Positions 1-5,188 of a DNA stretch of 14,626 nucleotides are shown here, one piece after another. The notes below the pieces were generated by a model. That model was not told the origin of the DNA, did no database searches, and worked only from the letters and a program-made list of their open reading frames with translations. How positions within the stretch are numbered: position 1 is the stretch's first letter; the number at the start of each line of letters is the position of its first letter. This DNA is from an uncultured Comamonadaceae bacterium (GTDB lineage Bacteria > Pseudomonadota > Gammaproteobacteria > Burkholderiales > Burkholderiaceae): positions 1 to 14,626 of the forward strand of contig CAMLSD010000111.1 of assembly GCA_946482595.1 (NCBI GenBank), read 5' to 3'. The position numbers and the translations under genes are program-made.

Positions 1-8
1 CGGAAAAA

Positions 9-201
9 GAAGGGGGCTTGTCTGAGCCCGCAGGGCGAGTTTGCCCCCTTCCCGCGCGGACCGAGCAGCGCAAGGGAGTTTCCGTGCCAACGGAAACCGA
101 CACCTCGGGGGTGCCCTTTCTTTTGGTTCCTTTTCTTTGGGCACGCAAAGAACAGGAACTCGCCCGCCGGGGCGAACTCCCGGCTCGCCCCGCCAGGGGC
201 G
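9..201. repeat. Intergenic cluster of nested inverted repeats
   Basis: No credible gene is visible here. The stretch is built from inverted repeats. The 9-bp arms 9-17 and 43-51 are exact complements and enclose a smaller stem, 26-29 with 33-36. The 14-base arms 126-139 and 146-159 pair with one mismatch around a 6-base loop. GTGCCC at 111-116 also pairs with GGGCAC at 139-144. CGCCCC at 186-191 can pair either with GGGGCG at 169-174 or with GGGGCG at 196-201. The CTTTTCTTTG...CAAAGAA hairpin resembles an intergenic element I recognise from many Burkholderiales and other proteobacterial genomes. That identification is from memory. The element may act as a bidirectional terminator for an upstream gene outside the window, but no such gene can be seen. 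Confidence 0.6.
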
Positions 202-246
202 AAACACAGCGCCACTCAACGCAGCGGCGCCACACCAATGCGCACC

Positions 247-271
247 CTCTCCCCAGCCCTGACAGGGAGAG
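247..271. repeat. CTCTCCC / GGGAGAG inverted repeat
   Basis: CTCTCCC at 247-253 pairs exactly with GGGAGAG at 265-271 around an 11-base loop. It looks like a decayed copy of the CCCTCTCCC...GGGAGAGGG element that is much better preserved at the right edge of the window (from 14356). No coding potential is evident. Confidence 0.5.
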
Positions 272-306
272 CAAGGCAACATCTGTCCCGAAGTTCACAC
301 TGACCG

Positions 307-385
307 ATGTCGAAATCGCGCGACATGGTTCGTCGTGTGTACAACGCGGCGTGTGATGCGCCGCGTCCATCGGTCCTTGCGGACC
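307..385. promoter_or_regulatory. Leader with three consecutive small hairpins
   Basis: Three short perfect inverted repeats follow one another just before the DUF1428 gene: ATGTCG (307-312) with CGACAT (321-326), ACGCGGCG (344-351) with CGCCGCGT (359-366), and GGTCC (372-376) with GGACC (381-385). The ribosome binding site at 398-402 lies 13 bases after the last one. They could be operators or structure in the 5' untranslated RNA. No run of T follows, so a classical terminator is unlikely. No clear -35/-10 pair could be assigned. Confidence 0.35.
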
Positions 386-408
386 CATCACGACACAGGA
401 GCAGACAG

Positions 409-762
409 ATGAACTACGTTGACGGATTTGTGCTGGCCGTGCCCACGGCCCACCGCGAGACCTACCGGCAGCACGCCTTGCTGGCCGCGCAGGTGTTCAA
501 GGAGAACGGTGCACTCTCGGTCGTCGAGACCTGGGGTGACGACGTGCCGGACGGCAAGCTGACGTCCTTTCCGATGGCCGTGCAGCGCAAGCCTGACGAA
601 ACGGTGGTGTTTGCATGGATCACCTGGCCGTCCAAGGCCGTGCGCGACCAGGGAATGCAGGCCACGATGGAAGACCCGCGCCTGAGTTCGGTCCAGAACG
701 CCATGCCGTTCGATGGGGCCCGCATGATCTATGGCGGGTTCGAGGTGCTGGTCAACGTCTGA
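409..762 (+). CDS. DUF1428 family protein (YbaA-like)
   Basis: The predicted protein has 117 residues, the same length as Escherichia coli YbaA, and has the features of the DUF1428 family: an N-terminal MNYVDGFVLAVP strand, a central VVETWGDDVPDGK segment, FAWITWPSK, and a C-terminal FDGARMIYGGFEVLV strand. The family has a ferredoxin-like (dimeric alpha-beta barrel) fold. Its members are small cytoplasmic proteins of unknown biochemical role, and no catalytic site can be named from the sequence. ATG 409 was chosen over the in-frame ATG at 307 because AGGAG at 398-402 precedes it at good spacing, the family begins at this point, and the upstream segment is filled by hairpins. It stands alone: the next gene begins about 97 bases later behind its own operator. 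A weak stem (767-771 with 777-781) follows the stop and could serve as a terminator. Confidence 0.9.
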   Translation: MNYVDGFVLAVPTAHRETYRQHALLAAQVFKENGALSVVETWGDDVPDGKLTSFPMAVQRKPDETVVFAWITWPSKAVRDQGMQATMEDPRLSSVQNAMPFDGARMIYGGFEVLVNV

Positions 763-814
763 CGGCGTCGGGTTGGCCGACCGGTGGTGGTGTGTCTGAC
801 AGCAAATATGGTTC

Positions 815-850
815 TCATTCTGTACAGAATGACTAGGATGTATAGAATGA
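815..850 (+). promoter_or_regulatory. Palindromic operator pair for the toxin-antitoxin operon
   Basis: TCATTCTGTACAGAATGA at 815-832 is an exact 18-bp palindrome. An 18-base step further on, TGTATAGAATGA (839-850) repeats its right half, TGTACAGAATGA (821-832), with one change out of 12. The left half of the second copy is degenerate. Two phased sites directly before an XRE-type DNA-binding protein are what an autoregulated toxin-antitoxin promoter usually shows. TATAGA at 841-846 is a possible -10, but the matching -35 is poor. The stretch is more A/T-rich than its surroundings. Binding by the downstream protein is inferred. Confidence 0.65.
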
Positions 851-858
851 GAAGCGAA

Positions 859-1344
859 ATGCCTGCCAAAGCACCTCCCATCGGTGAACTCCTGGCGTCC
901 AGGCTGCAAAGCCTGGGCGAGCGCATCCGCGCCCATCGCGAGCGTCAGAAGCTGAGTGCCACGGTGGCTGCTGAAGCCGCGGGCATGTCGCGGGTGACCC
1001 TGCACCGCATCGAGCGCGGAGAGCCGTCCGTGACCATGGGGGCCTACCTCAGCGCCATCGACGCCGTCGGCCTGCAGCTGGAATTGCGCGATCCGATGGC
1101 TGTGCCGGCACCGACTCCGGATGACGGGGCTGACCTGCCACGGCGTGTGAGGCTGGCGGACTACCCCCAGCTCAGGCGCCTTGCCTGGCAACTACACGAT
1201 GTGGACGAACTCAGCGTCTCCGATGCCTTGAACCTCTATGAGCGCAACTGGCGTCACATCGACCGCGCCAGCATGGAGCCGGCCGAGCAGGCCCTGCTCG
1301 ACGTCCTGGTCGAGCGACTCGGGGGAGGGCGCCTGCTTGTTTGA
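859..1344 (+). CDS. XRE-family helix-turn-helix protein, likely antitoxin and autorepressor
   Basis: From ATG 859 the product is 161 residues. Residues about 17-75 form a Cro/CI-type helix-turn-helix domain (LGERIRAHRERQKLSATVAA, then AGMSRVTLHRIERGEPS), with the SRVTLHRIE recognition helix typical of XRE proteins. Residues about 95-161 form a separate helical region (LADYPQLRRLAWQLHDVDEL onward), which probably contacts the partner protein. It precedes and overlaps a nucleotidyltransferase toxin-like gene, so the likely role is to neutralise that enzyme and repress its own promoter at the upstream palindromes. The start is uncertain. In-frame ATGs at 829, 838 and 847 also exist, and the earlier ones lie inside the operator. 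GAGAAG at 849-854 is a modest, closely spaced ribosome binding site for 859. This antitoxin differs from the classical AbiEi winged-helix type. Confidence 0.85.
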   Translation: MPAKAPPIGELLASRLQSLGERIRAHRERQKLSATVAAEAAGMSRVTLHRIERGEPSVTMGAYLSAIDAVGLQLELRDPMAVPAPTPDDGADLPRRVRLADYPQLRRLAWQLHDVDELSVSDALNLYERNWRHIDRASMEPAEQALLDVLVERLGGGRLLV

Positions 1345-2032
1345 ACGGCCACACCACCGCCGCATCGCGACCGTCCTCGAGGCACTCGACGCGCAGGTGC
1401 TGTCGGCGAACGCCTGCCTCTTCGGTGGCGGGACCGCCATGGCCCTGCGTTATGGCGAATACAGGGAGTCCGTCGACATCGACTTCCTGGTCTCCCGGGT
1501 CGAGGGCTATCGCCAGCTGCGCCAGCGGCTGACCGGTCCGGACGGCATGCGTGCCATCACCCGGCCTGATCACACACTGAACCAGGTGCGTGAGGTGCGG
1601 GCCGATCAGTACGGCGTGCGCACCTTGCTCAAGGTGGATGGTGCCGACATCAAGTTCGAGATCGTGCTGGAGGGCCGGATCGAGCTGGAAGCGCCCACGG
1701 CAGACGATCACCAGTGCGGCGTGGCCACGCTCACCCCGCTGGACATGGCAACGAGCAAGCTGCTGGCCAATTCCGACCGCTGGCGCGACGATTCAGTGAT
1801 GAGCCGCGACCTCATCGACCTGGCCATGATGGCGCCGCCTGCCGCGCTACTGAGGAAAGCGATGGCCAAGGCGCAGGGCGCCTATGGCGACAGCGTGGCC
1901 ACAGACCTGGCACGCGCAGTGGAAGACCTGCGAGCACGGCCCCATCGCCTGGACCAGTGCATGCAGGCCCTGGCGATGACCACGGTGTCCAAGGCGGCGC
2001 TCTGGGCACGCATCCGGGCGCTGGTGCGCTGA
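1337..2032 (+). CDS. AbiEii/AbiGii-type nucleotidyltransferase (putative toxin)
   Basis: The 231-residue product carries the hallmarks of the AbiEii/AbiGii (DUF1814) branch of DNA polymerase beta-like nucleotidyltransferases. These are GGGT at residues 30-33, the metal-binding VDID at 46-49, a third acidic position in IKFEIVL (E108), and the late K141...D147...RDLIDL (157-162) motif. Known members (AbiEii, MenT) transfer nucleotides and block growth, some by modifying tRNA acceptor ends. Substrate and toxicity here are inferred. The start is a TTG at 1337 that overlaps the end of the upstream gene by 8 bases. GGAGGG at 1324-1329 lies 7 bases before it, while the in-frame ATG at 1238 lies deep inside the upstream gene. 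The overlap implies translational coupling and a fixed antitoxin-to-toxin ratio. All catalytic motifs are intact, so the gene looks functional. Confidence 0.88.
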   Translation: MFERPHHRRIATVLEALDAQVLSANACLFGGGTAMALRYGEYRESVDIDFLVSRVEGYRQLRQRLTGPDGMRAITRPDHTLNQVREVRADQYGVRTLLKVDGADIKFEIVLEGRIELEAPTADDHQCGVATLTPLDMATSKLLANSDRWRDDSVMSRDLIDLAMMAPPAALLRKAMAKAQGAYGDSVATDLARAVEDLRARPHRLDQCMQALAMTTVSKAALWARIRALVR

Positions 2033-2041
2033 CGCACCAGC
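2020..2041. terminator. Hairpin between convergent genes
   Basis: GCTGGTGCG (2020-2028) pairs perfectly with CGCACCAGC (2033-2041) around the 4-base loop CTGA. The stop codon of the nucleotidyltransferase gene (2030-2032) lies in that loop. The convergent YcnI-like gene ends at 2057. Neither side has a strong T-run, so this is a candidate bidirectional, tail-less terminator or a transcript-end stabiliser. Confidence 0.5.
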
Positions 2042-2056
2042 CTCGTGTGTGCTGCC

Positions 2057-2569
2057 TCAGGGGTGGTGATGGCCACCGGCTGCCGGGGGCTGCACCTCCA
2101 GCCTCGGTGCCGGTGTGGCGCTGCCGGGCGCACCGCTCCAGTCCGACTCACCCCGCTCGCAGGTCTGCACCACACGGAAGATCAGCGGGCCCTGTGCATG
2201 GGCTGCCAACCGACCCTGAAGGGCAAACTCGTCGAAGTGGTCGTTGGGCAAGGAGCCCCCCTCCCAGCGCACCACACGCGCCGTTTCGGCAACGGGCCGG
2301 CCATGCAGCTCGATCGGCGGCGAGAGCGCTTCCTTCTGGATCACCGTGGTCCAGCCCGGCTTGGGCTGGGGCCTGGCCACCAGGAATCCGGTGGGCAGGT
2401 GCACCGTCAGCGCCCGTGCGGGCGTCCCGGCACAACCGTGCGGCACGGTCAGCACGACCTTGACGTAGCTGTCGGCCGTGGCCGTGGCGGGGCTGAGCGT
2501 CACGTGGGCCAGCGAGGGCCCGCCCACAAGGCTGGCCAGCAGCAGGGCCAGCGTCATCTTGCGCTTCAT
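2057..2569 (-). CDS. YcnI-like periplasmic copper-binding protein (DUF1775)
   Basis: The product has 170 residues with a signal peptide (residues 1-21, KRK then a hydrophobic stretch, cleavage predicted at PSLA|HVTL). The mature protein would therefore start with His22. In DUF1775 proteins such as Bacillus subtilis YcnI, an N-terminal histidine takes part in binding Cu(II). Other family features are PQPKPGWTTV (about 67-76), VVRWEGGSLPNDHFDEF (about 99-115), and a Cys46/Cys137 pair that could form a disulfide. A GGHHHP tail at the C-terminus may add metal binding. Its ATG overlaps the stop of the preceding receptor gene by one base (TGATG), and a strong GGAGG (2578-2582) lies inside that gene, so translation is coupled. 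As the last gene of a DUF2946/receptor operon, its likely role is to handle copper in the periplasm. Actual metal binding is inferred from the family. Confidence 0.87.
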   Translation of the reverse strand: MKRKMTLALLLASLVGGPSLAHVTLSPATATADSYVKVVLTVPHGCAGTPARALTVHLPTGFLVARPQPKPGWTTVIQKEALSPPIELHGRPVAETARVVRWEGGSLPNDHFDEFALQGRLAAHAQGPLIFRVVQTCERGESDWSGAPGSATPAPRLEVQPPAAGGHHHP

Positions 2570-4653
2570 CAGTTGAACCTCCAGTCGATGCCGGCGTAGA
2601 CGCTGCGTCCGTCACCCGGCAGGTATTGGGCCTGGTCGCGGCCCTGGGCATCGCGCAGCACACCGGTGGCCACGGCATGGCGGCGGTCCGACAGATTGCG
2701 ACCCTCCACGAACCAGCTCACGCCCTGGCTTACGGGGCCGGCGGCCTTGAGGCCCCAGATCGTGTAGGCCGGCGCACGCTGGGTCTGCGCAAAGTCGATC
2801 GCGTAGCCGCCCGAGTGCTCGAGCTGCAGCGCCAGCAGCGTGCCGCCGGCCAGACGGTAGCCCGCCTGTGCACGGACCATGTGCCTGGGCAGGCCAGGGA
2901 GCTGGCGGTTGCCGTAGGTCGGGTCCTTGCGGAAGCGGAAGTCGTTCCACAGCCCGTTCAACCGCCATTCGACGCGGCCGGCGGCCGACGCCAAGGCCTT
3001 GCCCGCCAGGCCCAGTTCGATGCCGCGGTGCAGGGTGCGTGCGGCATTGACCGTGACGCTGGCACCTGCCGTGTTGGTGGCCACCTGCAGCAGCTCGTCG
3101 CGCAGCCGTGCGTTGTAGAACACGACATCCCACTCCACGGTGCTCGTGCGTCCACGCGTGCCCAGCTCGAAGCTCACGGCGCGCTGCGCGTCATTCAGGG
3201 TGGGGCGCAGTCCGCCGGCCAGCTCGCCGAAGCTGGGCGGCTCGAAGCTGCGCGAGACGTTGGCGAACCACTGCACCTGGGGTGAGCTGTCCCAGCGCAG
3301 GCCCAGCTTGGGGCTGATCGCGTCGTAGCGCTGTTCGAAACGCTCGCTGACCGGATCGGCAGGCGTGCCGGCGACAAAGCGGTCGTCGAGCCGGCGCGTG
3401 CTGCGTGTGGCCTGCAGCCCGGTGACAAGGGCCAGGTCGGGCAGCACGTGGTGCTGGTTTTCCGCGTGCAGCTCGAGGTTGCGTGCGGTCTGGCGTGACT
3501 GGTTCGTGCGCGCGCCGCGGTCGCCGGCGACGTTGACGAAGCGGTCTTCGGCGGTGCGGCCCTGGCTGTGTGCGATGCCTAGCACCAGGCGGTTGCGCCG
3601 GCCGGCCAGCGGTGCGTCGAAGGCGTAACGCAGCTCGACGCCCCGGTCGCGGTTGTCCTGGTCCAGCACCTGGAAGATGGGATGGAACAGCGACTTGTCC
3701 GAGGCAAAGGCGAACAGTTCGAACTGATGCGCACCGTCGCGGTACACCGTCTTGCTGGACAGGCGCGTCCAGTGGACGTCGCGCTTCTGGTCACCCGTGA
3801 CGTTGGCCGGATTGGCCTGGCGCGGGTCGGCCTGCAACTGGGCCCAGGTCAGCGATCCGGGCAGTTCGGAGTCGCTGTCGACGTGGCCGAGGTAGACACG
3901 GGTCTCCAGTCGGTCGCTGAAGCGATAGCCCAGGTTGGCAAAGTTGCGCCGGGTGTCCTGGTCGGCGTGGCGTCGGTAGCCGTCCTGCACGAAGGCGCTG
4001 GTCGAGACGTAGTAGTCGAACGCACCGATCACGTCGGCGGTCGACAACTGCGCCCGCGCGTAGCCGCGGCTGCCGGCTTCCAGGCGCACCCGCGTGCGGT
4101 CGCCGTTGTAGCCGTTGGGCGAGACGAAATTGATCGCACCGCCCAGCGTGGCGGCGCCGTACTGCAGCGCGTTGGCCCCGCGCCAGATCTCGACGTAGCG
4201 CGCCGACAAGGCCTCGACGGCCTGGAAGTCGAAGCTGCCGTCGGCCAGGTTCAGCGGCACGCCGTCCTGCATGAGCTTCAGGCCGCGGCCATGGAAGGTG
4301 CGCTGCAGTCCGGAGCCGCGAATGGACACCCGCGACTCCTCGGCGCCAAAACGTGGCTGGACGTAGACGCCGGTGGCGGCGCCAAGGGCGTCGCTGAGTG
4401 TGGACACGCGGCCTTCGCTGTAGGTGGCGGCATCGACCACACCGACACCACCCGCGGTGCGTTGCAGGCGCTCGCGTGCCGTCGGCAGGTCCGGCTGGGT
4501 GAGGGTGGACGCGTCGGGGTGACGCTTGCCGCTGACCACAACGGCCGGCAGCTCATCGGAGGTTGGTGCGGGCGGGGCCGATTGCGCAACCGCAGCGCAG
4601 ACGGCCGTGCAAAGCGGCATGACGGCCATCGCGGGCCGCAGGGAACGAGACAT
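2569..4653 (-). CDS. TonB-dependent outer-membrane receptor, probably for copper or a metal complex
   Basis: The 694-residue product has a signal peptide (cleavage near AVA|QS, residue 23), a TonB-box-like LPAVVVSG (about 35-42), a plug domain with RVSIRGSGLQRTFHGRGLKL and VEIWRGANALQYGAATLGGA, and a long beta-barrel ending in YAGIDWRFN. The plug resembles FecA-type (COG4772) receptors, so automated pipelines would probably call it an iron citrate or siderophore receptor. Its neighbours, a DUF2946 protein upstream and a YcnI-like protein downstream, point instead to copper. ATG 4653 was chosen because GGAG (4660-4663) lies 6 bases before it and a normal signal sequence follows. An 18-codon upstream extension has neither. 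The stop overlaps the next start. The C-terminus has Asn after the usual terminal aromatic, a minor deviation from the outer-membrane consensus. The transported substrate cannot be read from the sequence. Confidence 0.9.
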   Translation of the reverse strand: MSRSLRPAMAVMPLCTAVCAAVAQSAPPAPTSDELPAVVVSGKRHPDASTLTQPDLPTARERLQRTAGGVGVVDAATYSEGRVSTLSDALGAATGVYVQPRFGAEESRVSIRGSGLQRTFHGRGLKLMQDGVPLNLADGSFDFQAVEALSARYVEIWRGANALQYGAATLGGAINFVSPNGYNGDRTRVRLEAGSRGYARAQLSTADVIGAFDYYVSTSAFVQDGYRRHADQDTRRNFANLGYRFSDRLETRVYLGHVDSDSELPGSLTWAQLQADPRQANPANVTGDQKRDVHWTRLSSKTVYRDGAHQFELFAFASDKSLFHPIFQVLDQDNRDRGVELRYAFDAPLAGRRNRLVLGIAHSQGRTAEDRFVNVAGDRGARTNQSRQTARNLELHAENQHHVLPDLALVTGLQATRSTRRLDDRFVAGTPADPVSERFEQRYDAISPKLGLRWDSSPQVQWFANVSRSFEPPSFGELAGGLRPTLNDAQRAVSFELGTRGRTSTVEWDVVFYNARLRDELLQVATNTAGASVTVNAARTLHRGIELGLAGKALASAAGRVEWRLNGLWNDFRFRKDPTYGNRQLPGLPRHMVRAQAGYRLAGGTLLALQLEHSGGYAIDFAQTQRAPAYTIWGLKAAGPVSQGVSWFVEGRNLSDRRHAVATGVLRDAQGRDQAQYLPGDGRSVYAGIDWRFN

Positions 4654-4726
4654 CGGGAACTCCAGACAGAACGGACTCAGGCCCGGACGTGAAGACGCCC
4701 GGGACACACAAGTGCAATGAGATCGG
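4654..4726 (-). promoter_or_regulatory. Spacer between DUF2946 leader gene and receptor gene; possible Rho-dependent attenuation region
   Basis: Read on the minus strand this 73-base spacer is poor in A (6) and rich in pyrimidines (24 C, 22 T). Such composition suits Rho loading when no ribosome protects the RNA. It contains a 5-bp stem (4682-4686 with 4699-4703) and ends in the receptor's GGAG site. In the Bordetella pertussis bp2923-bfrG operon, copper relieves ribosome arrest on the DUF2946 leader and lets Rho stop transcription between the first and second genes. The same arrangement is present here. Rho action is inferred. Confidence 0.4.
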
Positions 4727-5119
4727 TCAGGAGTGCGCTGGGGGGCCGCGCGACAGGGGCGCCTGCCACTCGGCGGCCAGGCGGCCTGCGGTGAGCAGGG
4801 TCACAGGGGAGTCGTGACCGGCTGTGCCGGTCAGGAGGGGGGGATCGCCGGGCAGACCGGCGATGCCGGTGCCGCAGCAGTCATGTGAAGGTTGCCCGGT
4901 GACCGACACCACCTTGCCATCGGCATCGACCCGCTTCATGCCTTCGCTGGTGCAGACCTCAAAGCCGAGGCCGGCCAAAGTGGCCTGGTAGGCGCCCACC
5001 CAAGGTTGCCCCACCAGCGCAACCAAAAGGCACACCGCCAGCCACAGCGACGGCAGGCGTGCTGCGATGCCGAAGCGCCTGGGGCGATGGAGTGGGGGCG
5101 GGCGTGACACGGCGCGCAT
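4727..5119 (-). CDS. DUF2946 family protein, likely copper-sensing regulatory leader
   Basis: The product is 130 residues long. It has an Arg-rich N-terminus, one hydrophobic segment (about 22-45) that could be a signal anchor, the DUF2946 core VCTSEGMKRVDADGKVV (about 55-71), and HDCC (79-82). It ends with SRGPPAHS (123-130). In Bordetella pertussis the DUF2946 protein bp2923 heads a copper-repressed operon with the receptor BfrG. There a CXXC motif senses copper and a C-terminal RAPP motif stalls the ribosome, which controls Rho termination before the receptor gene. Here the order DUF2946-receptor is the same and RGPP is close to RAPP, but the two cysteines are adjacent rather than spaced as CXXC, with Cys56 further upstream. 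The protein is probably more important as a nascent chain than as a finished product. ATG 5119 has no strong ribosome binding site, so the start is less certain than the family assignment. Confidence 0.8.
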   Translation of the reverse strand: MRAVSRPPPLHRPRRFGIAARLPSLWLAVCLLVALVGQPWVGAYQATLAGLGFEVCTSEGMKRVDADGKVVSVTGQPSHDCCGTGIAGLPGDPPLLTGTAGHDSPVTLLTAGRLAAEWQAPLSRGPPAHS

Positions 5120-5188
5120 TGTAGGCGGGCCCGTGCATCCGCTGGGGCAACTCCTGCGTATCGGTTGCGGCCACTCTGGAGCATCCCG
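5120..5188. promoter_or_regulatory. Divergent intergenic region between two receptor operons
   Basis: Only 69 bases separate the start of the minus-strand DUF2946-receptor-YcnI operon from the start of the plus-strand receptor gene, so both promoters must lie here or overlap the first codons. GGAG at 5178-5181 is the plus-strand ribosome binding site. No convincing -35/-10 pair or palindromic operator was found on either strand. Confidence 0.45.

Noticed and set aside
18..356. A 112-codon plus-strand frame in the left intergenic DNA
   Set aside because: It runs through nested inverted repeats, has no ribosome binding site, and gives a low-complexity Arg/Pro/Thr-rich product.
388..1191. A 267-codon minus-strand frame across the DUF1428 gene and the operator
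   Set aside because: It crosses a regulatory region and two supported plus-strand genes, and its His/Arg-rich translation lacks domain features.
3682..4692. A 336-codon plus-strand frame antisense to the FecA-like receptor
   Set aside because: It is a shadow of the receptor's codon bias. No ribosome binding site or family motif was seen.
5117..5125. TACAAT-like -10 box directly at the DUF2946 start codon (minus strand)
   Set aside because: It overlaps the ATG and has no acceptable -35 at 16-18 bases, so a promoter there would place the transcript start inside the gene.
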